Shown here piece by piece: positions 1-7,414 of a DNA stretch of 10,596 bases (position 1 is the stretch's first letter; each line of letters starts with the position of its first letter). This DNA is from Flavobacteriales bacterium (GTDB taxonomy: Bacteria > Bacteroidota > Bacteroidia > Flavobacteriales_D > Sanyastnellaceae). A program made the translations under genes and the position numbers. The stretch spans positions 1 through 10,596 of the forward strand of contig DQKQ01000169.1 in NCBI GenBank assembly GCA_015660615.1, given 5' to 3'. Under the pieces are notes generated by a model that searched no databases, was not told the origin of the DNA, and worked only from the letters and a program-made list of their open reading frames with translations.

Positions 1-1
1 C

Positions 2-3000
2 AATCACGAAAGTGAAACATTGTCATCTCACGCTTGGAGAGTTCGTTTTAAAGAGGGAAACCCAGACGCAGAAAAATCGGGCCGTCACGAGCTGGGCCAC
101 AAAGTAAATTATTACAGAGGTAGCGACGAAACGAAATGGGTAAGTGGACTTGATGCGGTGGGACAGGTGAGATATAAAGAGGTTTGGCCTGGAATAGAAT
201 TAATCATGGACGGAAGGTCGAGAGGAACGAAAAAACTCAAGTACGACTGGGTGGTAGAGCCGGGAGCAGACCCCTCAAACATCGTCTTGATACATGAAGG
301 AACTGAGCTCAGCTTGAGACCAGACGGCTCACTGTTACATCTCATGGGCGAGACGGGAGACGTCATCGAAGGAGTACCATTTGCATACCAATTAATCGAC
401 GGATCACGTATCTCACAAGTTGAGTGCCACTACAAATTGACACATCGATTAGATGGAATGACAGAGGTGAGTTTTGAAATAGGTGACTATAATACAGACC
501 TTAGATTAACAATAGATCCAGATCTTGTATTTGCAACTTATATAGGAGCAACCCAAGCGAATTGGGGGTTTACGGCCGCTTTTGATGATGACGGCAGAGC
601 GATTGCCGGAGCCGCATTGTGGGACGGGGGAATGGGAACATACCCTACTACGGCGGGTGCCGTTTCGACTACTTTCGCTGCTGGAGACGGGCCTTTCGAT
701 ATAGGAATTACAGTATTTTCTGCAGATGGAACAGCTTTGGTTTATAGCACCATTGTGGGTGGAAACAGCATGGATATTTGTTCCTCCCTTGTTGCTGATT
801 CAAATGGAGACTTTTATGCTTTAGGCACGACAGGGTCGTCCAATTTTCCAGTTTCTGGTGGATCTTATGACGCTTCGTTTAACGGAGGATCATCCGTCAA
901 TTTGCAGGCTTGTTGCAATTTTCCAGGGAATTTTTCAGAAGGTTCCGATCTCTTCATCTTAAAATTCTCCTCCGGAACGGGCGGGTTGTTGAGCGGAACT
1001 TATGTTGGAGGATCCGGCAATGATGGAATTAACTCCGGTTCGATGTTGAACTACAACTATGGCGACGTTTTTAGAGGGGAGATTAATGTAGACGAACTAG
1101 ACAGGCCTTGGGTGGCTACGGTGACTTCAAGTGATGATTTTCCTATGATAGAGGGACCGTACCCGAGTTATAACGGTGGAACTACAGACGGCGTTTTATT
1201 CAGGATGAGTCCTGATTTAAGCACTTTAGAGTGGTCATCGTATATTGGAGGATCTCAGGCGGACGCAGCATACGGAGTCCAGTTCACTTCCTCTTTTGAG
1301 CCAGTCGTTTGTGGTGGAACTCGCAGCACGGATTACCCAGCTCTAGGCTCTTCGCATCAGTTTGTTTTCGGGGGAGTAGCAGATGCTTTTGTAACCCGTT
1401 TTCCCAATGGCGGAGGTACACCACTTGCGAGCACTTATTACGGAAGCTCTTCCTATGACCAGTCGTATTTCGTTCAAGTTGATGAGGATGACAATATTTA
1501 TTTATTAGGCCAAACAATAGGGAACCTACCTCTCTCAGGTATAGTTTACGATGCTAGCCCCAATGCCGGTCAATTTATTGCCTGCTTCGATGTTCAACTC
1601 CAAAACCTTCTTTGGAATACCCGAGTTGGAAATCCCAACAATGCCGGCAGTATAGATATCAGCCCAACGGCTTTCCTAGTTAGCGACTGTGGGCAGATAT
1701 ACCTATGTGGTTGGGGCGGAGGAACAAACAATGGTTCACAGGCGGGGTCTAATAGCGGCACACAAGGCATGCCAATTACAGGTGGACCCTATCAATTTAA
1801 TTCTGACGACAGCGATTTTTGGCTTGGGATGCTTAACCCCGGAGCAGAGCAGTTAATCTACGGCTCGTTTTTCGGAGGGGGACAATCTGCGGAGCATGTC
1901 GATGGAGGCACGTCAAGGTTTGATAAAAACGGCACTGTTTATCAAGCTGTGTGTGCTGGATGTGGGGGGAATGACGATTTCCCAACGACGCCAGGGGCTT
2001 GGAGCTCTACGAACGATAGTTTTAATTGTAATATCGGAATTTTTAAGTTCGAACTAGGGACTATCCACGTAGATATCGACCTTTTGGCTCCCGACATCAT
2101 TTGCCCAGATGAGCCCATACAATTCGTGAATAATTCCGAAGGGGGAGGAGTGTATTTGTGGCAATTTGGAGATGGAGAGATTAGCGATGAATTCGAACCC
2201 TCACACACCTATAGCTCAGCTGGAGACTGGGAGGTTACCCTTACCGTTTCAGATCCACTCGGGTGTTTAGACGAACAATCATCAACGCTTGATTTAACCA
2301 TTGGTGAACCCATTGACCTTACCATTGATCTAGTCGAACCCATTTGCTTAGGAGAAGAAGTTCAACTTAACGCTTGGGGGTCAGATGGTTTGTTTTGGCT
2401 TAGCGACCCAACTCTAAGCGCAACAGACATCGCAAACCCTATAGCCACCCCTACAGAGACCACTACATATACTGTTCACGATGAAAATGAGTGCGGATCG
2501 GCTCAGGCCCAAGTAACGGTTCAGGTGAGTTTTGTTGAGGCAGAAGCAAACCCTATAGCTACAACTATCTGCCTTGGGGAAAACGTACAACTTTCGGCAG
2601 AAGGAGGAACCGAATATTCGTGGTTTCCTCCTGTAGGATTAGACGATCCTACAGCTTCTACAGTGAACGCCGCCCCAAATATCAGCACCCAGTATACGGT
2701 TATTGTTACGAACGATTTCGGGTGCTCGGACACCCAACAAATTCAGATTACTGTCGTTCCAGAACCGCCAGGAGGGCTGGTATATGATCCGATTGAAATA
2801 TGTACAGGACATGGAACGTCTTTACCTGGAGCACCAGGTGATGCTTGGCTTTGGGAACCCTCTACGGACCTTAATATGGCGAATATCCAATCCCCATATG
2901 CCACGCCAACTCAAGACATTACATATACAGTTTCTATACAAAATATATGTGGAATAGGGACTGACGAAGTCTCTGTGCATGTTATCGTTCCGATTGCTCA

Positions 3001-3730
3001 AGCTTCAGAAGATGGCGGTATCTGTAGAGGGGAGGAGTTTCATGTGACAGCGTCAGGAAATGATCAAGAGAGCTCCACATATGTTTGGTCTCCAGCAACA
3101 CTTGTTTCTCAATCAACGAGTAACGACACATATGTTTTCCCTGTTTTTACCACAACCTTCACGGTTTATGTTACAGACATCAATGGTTGTACTGCCAGCG
3201 ATGAGCTTACAGTATATGTGGGGCAGCCCCCGGTAGTTAATGCAGGACCCAACAGAGATGTAGGATGGCTTGATGAAGTAAGGTTACTCGGCTCGACAAG
3301 TGGAGATATTTATTGGTGGACACCAGCGGAAAATTTAAGTTGCTCGTATTGCACCCTCCCAGAAGTGTTATCTACCGAGCCGGGCTGGTATGTTTTCCAT
3401 GCGTTAGATGAAAATGGATGTGAGGGAATGGACTCCACATACCTCGATGTTTTCTATCCTATTTTCGTTCCTACATCTTTCACCCCAAATAACGATGGGA
3501 TAAACGATGTTTTTTATGTTGCAGGACTAAGACTACAAGGCTATAGACTTATCATTTATAACAGATGGGGTGAGGAGGTGTTTTACTCGGAAGACGCAGA
3601 ACAGGCTTGGACTGGAGAATCAGAAAATGGAACCCACTATTGCCCCGACGCAGTTTACTTGTACTCACTTAGATACGAGGACCAAGACGGCGCGCACTTA
3701 ATTCACGGGCATGTATCACTCTTGAGATAG
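2..3730 (+). CDS. Large T9SS-secreted surface protein (DUF7948, SBBP-like propeller, PKD/Ig-like repeats, CHU_C sorting domain), 5' partial
   Basis: This reading frame is open to the left edge, so the true start, the signal peptide and probably the beginning of DUF7948 lie outside the window. The TTG at 20 is only the first possible start inside it. Numbering residues from that TTG, 1-165 resemble DUF7948 (YRG, VWPGIEL, VEPGADPS). Residues 170-680 hold seven recurrences of a Y-x-G-G-like motif typical of SBBP beta-propeller repeats, followed by a CAGCGGNDDFPTTPGAW segment often seen in such proteins. A PKD domain lies at about 690-762 (WQFGDGE, SHTYSSAGDWEVTLTV). Four to five Ig-like modules follow to 1145. 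Residues 1148-1236 are the gliding-motility-associated CHU_C/type B T9SS sorting domain (SFTPNNDGINDVF, IYNRWGEEVF, GVYxY-like AVYLYSLRY). Family knowledge predicts Sec export, then T9SS secretion and surface attachment or release. Adhesion is an inference; no catalytic domain is visible. Confidence 0.93.
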   Translation, partial: NHESETLSSHAWRVRFKEGNPDAEKSGRHELGHKVNYYRGSDETKWVSGLDAVGQVRYKEVWPGIELIMDGRSRGTKKLKYDWVVEPGADPSNIVLIHEGTELSLRPDGSLLHLMGETGDVIEGVPFAYQLIDGSRISQVECHYKLTHRLDGMTEVSFEIGDYNTDLRLTIDPDLVFATYIGATQANWGFTAAFDDDGRAIAGAALWDGGMGTYPTTAGAVSTTFAAGDGPFDIGITVFSADGTALVYSTIVGGNSMDICSSLVADSNGDFYALGTTGSSNFPVSGGSYDASFNGGSSVNLQACCNFPGNFSEGSDLFILKFSSGTGGLLSGTYVGGSGNDGINSGSMLNYNYGDVFRGEINVDELDRPWVATVTSSDDFPMIEGPYPSYNGGTTDGVLFRMSPDLSTLEWSSYIGGSQADAAYGVQFTSSFEPVVCGGTRSTDYPALGSSHQFVFGGVADAFVTRFPNGGGTPLASTYYGSSSYDQSYFVQVDEDDNIYLLGQTIGNLPLSGIVYDASPNAGQFIACFDVQLQNLLWNTRVGNPNNAGSIDISPTAFLVSDCGQIYLCGWGGGTNNGSQAGSNSGTQGMPITGGPYQFNSDDSDFWLGMLNPGAEQLIYGSFFGGGQSAEHVDGGTSRFDKNGTVYQAVCAGCGGNDDFPTTPGAWSSTNDSFNCNIGIFKFELGTIHVDIDLLAPDIICPDEPIQFVNNSEGGGVYLWQFGDGEISDEFEPSHTYSSAGDWEVTLTVSDPLGCLDEQSSTLDLTIGEPIDLTIDLVEPICLGEEVQLNAWGSDGLFWLSDPTLSATDIANPIATPTETTTYTVHDENECGSAQAQVTVQVSFVEAEANPIATTICLGENVQLSAEGGTEYSWFPPVGLDDPTASTVNAAPNISTQYTVIVTNDFGCSDTQQIQITVVPEPPGGLVYDPIEICTGHGTSLPGAPGDAWLWEPSTDLNMANIQSPYATPTQDITYTVSIQNICGIGTDEVSVHVIVPIAQASEDGGICRGEEFHVTASGNDQESSTYVWSPATLVSQSTSNDTYVFPVFTTTFTVYVTDINGCTASDELTVYVGQPPVVNAGPNRDVGWLDEVRLLGSTSGDIYWWTPAENLSCSYCTLPEVLSTEPGWYVFHALDENGCEGMDSTYLDVFYPIFVPTSFTPNNDGINDVFYVAGLRLQGYRLIIYNRWGEEVFYSEDAEQAWTGESENGTHYCPDAVYLYSLRYEDQDGAHLIHGHVSLLR
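2087..3454 (+). repeat. Tandem PKD/Ig-like modules within the surface protein, about 75 residues each
   Basis: This is protein-level repetition inside the large + strand gene. Successive modules open with a cysteine in an ICxGE-like motif (C695, C776, C851, C928, C1002, counted from the TTG at 20). Each closes with a cysteine shortly before its last beta strand (C749, C825, C902, C977, C1057). Opening cysteines are spaced 81, 75, 77 and 74 residues apart. A more divergent last module (about 1070-1145) has C1108-x-x-C1111 and C1134. Between them sit W-x-P and TTTYTV-like signatures common in Bacteroidota Ig-like surface stalks. One disulfide per module is inferred, not seen. DNA identity between modules is low, so the duplication is old. 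Confidence 0.7.
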
Positions 3731-3763
3731 ATGGAATCTCGAAATCCATAACTATATTGCAGC

Positions 3764-4741
3764 ATGGACTTTAAGTTTACCCGCAACCTGTTACCAGGAA
3801 TGTTCCTAGATTATGACTGTGTAATCATCCCTGGCCTAGGCGGATTCGTATGTAACGGACGATCGGCTTGGTATGATGATGAAAATGAAGAAATGGTCCC
3901 TCCTTCACGAGACGTGATCTTTAATCCCAACCTCATACACAATGACGGCCTCCTCGCTCAAGAGATCATGCGGGCAAGAGACCTTTCATATTCAGAGGCG
4001 ATGAAGCACGTTGAGGAGGAAGCTTCGTTTATGGTTAGACAGCTTAAGGAAGGAAAACCTGTAGAGATTGCTCGTGTGGGTAGATTGTACTCAGGTGATG
4101 ATGGTGTAACAAGATTCTTGCCAGATTCCGAATTAGTTCGGGTTCTAAGATCTTTCGGTCATGCTAGGATTCCTTTAGCTAAGCTTGTTGAAAAGAAAGA
4201 AAAGAAGGTAATTCCTATTTACACACCGTTAATGGTTAAAATAGCTAGAGTAGCAGCTGTGATTGCTTTACCTATTGTTTTAGGTGGAGCATGGATACTT
4301 TCGGACTCGTCAAATTCCAGCACTCTCCTGAGTGTTTTACCAACCTTTGACACGGAGGCGATAGTTTCAACTTTTATGCCGTCAGAGGGCTCTACTTTAT
4401 TTAACCCCTCGGACGAAGAGATTGCCGAGGAGATTGAAATAGAGTACGCTACAGAGGAAGTAGAATTGCTTTTATCTGAGAATAAAGTAGAGGAGGAAGA
4501 GACGCTTGCAATTCAGATTAACTTCTTGATCATAGGAGGTGCTTTTTCTATTGAAGAAAACGCCCTGAATCTTGCGGAAACCTTGAAACTAGAAGGCTTC
4601 AATCCAACGCATCACTACCAAAATCACAACAACCTAAATCTCGTTGCACTAGGAGAGTTTGAGACCGAGTCCTCAGCAAGGGAAGCTCTAAAAAAAGCAA
4701 GAAAAAAAGGAAGAACAGCCAGTTGGCTAAAGCGCCTATAA
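3764..4741 (+). CDS. Membrane-anchored HU-CCDC81/SPOR domain protein
   Basis: The 325-residue protein appears complete. Residues 1-130 resemble the two tandem bacterial CCDC81-type HU domains of Bacteroidota (DYDCVIIPGLGGFVCN near the start, FNPNLIHNDGLLAQEI, then a second unit with EIARVGRLY). A lysine-rich stretch (143-148) precedes one transmembrane helix at about 157-180, which predicts a cytoplasmic N-terminus. A Glu-rich linker (217-248) leads to a C-terminal SPOR-like domain at 249-325 (INFLIIGGAFS, LVALGEFETESSAREAL). SPOR domains bind denuded peptidoglycan at division sites, and HU folds bind DNA, so the protein could link nucleoid and septal wall; that role is inferred. The ATG at 3764 is chosen because the HU signature starts directly after it. 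No Shine-Dalgarno is visible. It lies 33 nt after the surface-protein gene on the same strand and may be co-transcribed with it. Confidence 0.88.
   Translation: MDFKFTRNLLPGMFLDYDCVIIPGLGGFVCNGRSAWYDDENEEMVPPSRDVIFNPNLIHNDGLLAQEIMRARDLSYSEAMKHVEEEASFMVRQLKEGKPVEIARVGRLYSGDDGVTRFLPDSELVRVLRSFGHARIPLAKLVEKKEKKVIPIYTPLMVKIARVAAVIALPIVLGGAWILSDSSNSSTLLSVLPTFDTEAIVSTFMPSEGSTLFNPSDEEIAEEIEIEYATEEVELLLSENKVEEEETLAIQINFLIIGGAFSIEENALNLAETLKLEGFNPTHHYQNHNNLNLVALGEFETESSAREALKKARKKGRTASWLKRL
4702..4728 (-). terminator. Possible weak terminator for the - strand operon
   Basis: Just past the stop of the DUF6495-like gene, an AGCC-AGTT-GGCT inverted repeat (4717-4728) is followed on the - strand by two seven-base T runs (complement of 4702-4708 and 4690-4696). 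The GC stem is only four to five pairs and the first T run starts eight bases after it. The A/T runs are also lysine codons of the HU-SPOR gene, so this may be coincidence. Confidence 0.2.
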
Positions 4742-5167
4742 ACCTTCTTTTTCAAAGAGCTCGTTTAATTCCTTGTGTCTTTCATCTGGGCAAGGCTTAA
4801 GCCCCTGTTCAAGTAGAAGAAAAATCTCCCTCCCTCTAGCCTCTTGTGGAAATTGTTTTACCCCGCTAAAAAGCTCCGGATTTTCAACACCATCTTTCTT
4901 CACCCACCGAATGACTTTAGCTGAGGATTCGCTAAACTGAAACACCCACCGATCCACATCAGACGATTTCTCGAGATAAGTAATCCTTTCAGTTGAAGAT
5001 TCCCAAAACAGGTTGCTAAATTCATCTAGTAAAAAATCAACTTTGTCCGGATCCTCACTTTTTACTCTTTGCCATGAAGGGGCGTCATACCCTTGAGAGG
5101 ATAGGAATTTAACAAATTCTTTTTCCACTGCCTGAAGCTCTTTGTCAGATAGCCTTCTAAATTTCAC
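4736..5167 (-). CDS. Small conserved hypothetical protein, DUF6495-like
   Basis: The 143-residue protein starts with GTG (5167-5165). The in-frame sequence upstream of it reaches a stop after only four codons and has no ATG, so GTG is the only reasonable start. The sequence is charged and soluble, with no signal peptide or membrane segment. The N-terminus (MKFRRLSDKELQAVEKEF, then a FLxxQG-like segment), a DFLLDEFSNLFWE stretch at about 44-56 and a YLEKSS motif recall the DUF6495 family of Bacteroidota, whose function is unknown to me. This assignment is from memory of family look and is moderate. The start lies 4 nt after the stop of the peptidase gene, with a weak AGG four bases before the GTG, so translational coupling is plausible. 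It is the last gene of the - strand block, and its stop overlaps the end of the HU-SPOR gene. Confidence 0.8.
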   Translation of the reverse strand: MKFRRLSDKELQAVEKEFVKFLSSQGYDAPSWQRVKSEDPDKVDFLLDEFSNLFWESSTERITYLEKSSDVDRWVFQFSESSAKVIRWVKKDGVENPELFSGVKQFPQEARGREIFLLLEQGLKPCPDERHKELNELFEKEGL

Positions 5168-5171
5168 AAGC

Positions 5172-7394
5172 CTATTTTTCTATTCCCTCAAGCATAAACA
5201 GGAATGCATACTCCATGGCTGTTTCTTTAAACCTGGCGAAACGTCCCGAGGCACCTCCGTGACCGGTTTCCATATTGCAATGCATAATAACGATGTTATC
5301 TCCTTGTTTGTGATCTCGAAGTTTTGCGATCCATTTAGCGGGCTCCCAATACTGTACTTGACTGTCCCAATAACCTGTAGTAATTAATGTGTTGGGATAA
5401 TTCAATTCTGCAACGTTATCATAAGGGCTGTAGCTCATGATATAGTCGAAATAATCTTTCTTCTTGGGGTTTCCCCACTCATCAAACTCACCCGTTGTAA
5501 GCGGAATAGTCTCGTCGAGCATTGTGTTTATCACATCAACGAAAGGCACAGCAGCAACAACTCCATTGAAGAGCTCAGGCTCAAGGTTCATTACCGCTCC
5601 CATAAGTAAACCACCAGCACTACCCCCCATAGCATACATATGTTCAGAAGAGGTATAGTTGTTTTCTACAAGGTGCTTTCCACAATCTATATAGTCGTTA
5701 AAGGTGTTCATTTTCTTGAACAATTTACCATCCTCATACCAGTGACGACCCATTTCAGACCCACCTCTAATATGTGCCATAGCATATACAAACCCTCTAT
5801 CTAATAAACTTAATCTTGTACTAGAAAATCCCGGATCCATACTATATCCGTAACTTCCGTATGCATATAAAAGTAGAGGGTTAGATCCGTTTAAAACGAC
5901 ATCCTTTCTGTACACTATACTCACAGGAATCTTTACCCCATCACGAGATTCAACCATAATACGTTCGCTTGTGTAGTTCGCCACGTCGAAATCTCCCCCA
6001 AGAACTTTTTGTTGCTTGAGTTGGGTTCGTGACTTGTCTTTAAATGCGTGTTCGTAAGTGGTGTTAGGCGTTGTAAGTGAAGTATATCCAAAGCGGAGTT
6101 TATCGGCCTTAAAATTGGGATTAGACCCGACATAAGTCATGTAAGCCGGATCGTTAAACTCAAGGTAATAATCTTCCGTTTCGTCCCAACTCTTTACCCT
6201 TATTGAAGTTAGACCATCTCGCCTTTCTTCTAAAACCAAGTACTTCTCAAAAATTTCAATGCCCTCAAAAAGCACATCATCCCTGTGAGGAATTACATCT
6301 ACCCAATTAGATCGTGAAGGTGTATTAATAGATGTTTTTACAAGCTTAAAATTCTTCGCACCATCAGCATTCGTGGTGATATAAAAAGAATCTAAGTAAT
6401 GACTTACGCGGTACTCATGGTCAGCCTCTCTTTCCTGAATTACGTTGAATTCAGAGTTTGGCTTATCAGCATGGATATACCTCACGTCACTGCTCAAAGT
6501 TGAGTGAGAGCCGATCATAATATACTCCTCACTCTTGGTTTTCCCAATTCCCACACTGAACGTTTCATCCGTTTCTTCATAAACCACGACATCTTCACTA
6601 ACAGACGTGCCTAGTACGTGTTTAAGGATGCGGTAACTACGTAAGGTAATAGGATCTTTTTTCGTATAGAACAAGGTCTTGTTGTCATTCGCCCAAACAG
6701 CCCCTCCCGTTGTCTCGGGGATCTCATCATCAAGCACAACTCCAGTTGTTAAATCCTTTACTCTAAGAGTATACTGACGCCTACTCACCGTATCAATTCC
6801 GTACACAATAAGTTTGTTGTTGGGGCTGACACTGGACCCTCCAATAGCAAAATAGTTGTGACCTTCAGCGAGCTTAGGACCATCTAAAAGAACCTCCTCA
6901 ACAGCCTCCATGTTGCCTTTTTTACGACAATTGTATGCGTACTCTTTCCCATCTTGGTATCGAGTGTAGTACCAATATTCCCTATAAAACACAGGTACAC
7001 TTTCGTCATCTTTAACTATCCTTCCTACGATCTCATCGAAAAGTTCAGTTTGAAATTTTTCCGTAGGCGAAAGCACCTTCTCTTTGTAATCATTTTCAGA
7101 ATTGAGGTAGTCTAATACGTCCTGAGTTTTTTCTGATGGCTTATCTGCTTCTTTTTCTTCGTCGCTAAGTCTCATCCAGAAATAATCATCTTCGAGATCC
7201 ATACCGTGAATTTTCTGCGAATAAGGGACGATTTTTGCGTCTGGAGCAGAAATATCTAATGCAGTGAGTTTTTCCTCACTTGTAACGTAATTGTTGTTAG
7301 ACATAGACGATTTGTTATTGTCACCAATACTTGTGCATGAAAAAAGCACAAGTGCAGCAACAATTGAAATTGGGGTTAAATTATTATTTATCAT
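5172..7394 (-). CDS. ptrB: Oligopeptidase B-like S9A serine peptidase, predicted lipoprotein
   Basis: The 740-residue protein (from the ATG at 7394) belongs to the prolyl oligopeptidase family, closest to oligopeptidase B, which cleaves short peptides after Arg or Lys. Residues 40-480 form the propeller part and about 480-740 the alpha/beta hydrolase. The triad is Ser592 (GGSAGG), Asp677 (TGYWDSQVQYWEPAKW) and His712 (ETGHGGASGRF). Each residue lies exactly 60 after the E. coli counterparts Ser532, Asp617 and His652 as I recall them. TTGEFDEWGNP at 633-643 keeps the acidic pair that gives trypsin-like specificity (E636, D638). The N-terminus has a hydrophobic stretch ending in a lipobox (LFSC, Cys20) and an Asn/Ser-rich linker, so it is probably an envelope lipoprotein, whereas classical OpB is cytosolic. 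A TTG at 7403 would add three residues; the ATG is preferred. It lies 20 nt after kdsB. Confidence 0.92.
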   Translation of the reverse strand: MINNNLTPISIVAALVLFSCTSIGDNNKSSMSNNNYVTSEEKLTALDISAPDAKIVPYSQKIHGMDLEDDYFWMRLSDEEKEADKPSEKTQDVLDYLNSENDYKEKVLSPTEKFQTELFDEIVGRIVKDDESVPVFYREYWYYTRYQDGKEYAYNCRKKGNMEAVEEVLLDGPKLAEGHNYFAIGGSSVSPNNKLIVYGIDTVSRRQYTLRVKDLTTGVVLDDEIPETTGGAVWANDNKTLFYTKKDPITLRSYRILKHVLGTSVSEDVVVYEETDETFSVGIGKTKSEEYIMIGSHSTLSSDVRYIHADKPNSEFNVIQEREADHEYRVSHYLDSFYITTNADGAKNFKLVKTSINTPSRSNWVDVIPHRDDVLFEGIEIFEKYLVLEERRDGLTSIRVKSWDETEDYYLEFNDPAYMTYVGSNPNFKADKLRFGYTSLTTPNTTYEHAFKDKSRTQLKQQKVLGGDFDVANYTSERIMVESRDGVKIPVSIVYRKDVVLNGSNPLLLYAYGSYGYSMDPGFSSTRLSLLDRGFVYAMAHIRGGSEMGRHWYEDGKLFKKMNTFNDYIDCGKHLVENNYTSSEHMYAMGGSAGGLLMGAVMNLEPELFNGVVAAVPFVDVINTMLDETIPLTTGEFDEWGNPKKKDYFDYIMSYSPYDNVAELNYPNTLITTGYWDSQVQYWEPAKWIAKLRDHKQGDNIVIMHCNMETGHGGASGRFARFKETAMEYAFLFMLEGIEK

Positions 7395-7400
7395 ATTGAG

Positions 7401-7408
7401 CAAAGATA
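7401..7408 (-). promoter_or_regulatory. Candidate Bacteroidota -7 box (TAnnTTTG) before the peptidase gene
   Basis: On the - strand, 7408-7401 reads TATCTTTG, an exact match to the Bacteroidota -7 consensus TAnnTTTG. It lies in the 20-nt gap between kdsB and the peptidase gene, and its last base is 7 nt from the ATG. I see no TTG -33 element at the usual spacing inside the end of kdsB. If active, transcripts would begin almost at the ATG and be leaderless or nearly so. An eight-base match with five fixed positions can arise by chance. Confidence 0.3.
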
Positions 7409-7414
7409 ATATTA

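Noticed and set aside
20..22. TTG as the true start of the large surface protein
   Set aside because: The frame stays open to the window edge, no signal peptide follows the TTG, and the protein would begin inside DUF7948, so the gene is cut by the window.
112..366. 84-codon - strand reading frame inside the surface-protein gene
   Set aside because: It lies fully antisense to a well-supported coding region, has no recognisable domain, and its composition fits a shadow frame. The same holds for the - strand frames at 1284-1517, 1942-2208 and 2521-2733 and the + strand frame at 2703-2957.
3731..3749. ATGGA/TCCAT inverted repeat after the surface-protein stop as a terminator
   Set aside because: The stem is only five pairs, AT-rich, with a nine-base loop and no T run after it. 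Readthrough into the HU-SPOR gene is more likely.
3752..3761. TATATTGC before the HU-SPOR gene as a -7 promoter box
   Set aside because: It misses TAnnTTTG and lies only a few bases from the ATG with no -33 element.
5142..5387. + strand 81-codon frame across the peptidase/DUF6495-like junction
   Set aside because: It is antisense to both genes and has no domain or start signal. The frames at 5464-5658, 5933-6133 and 7629-7853 are rejected for the same reason.
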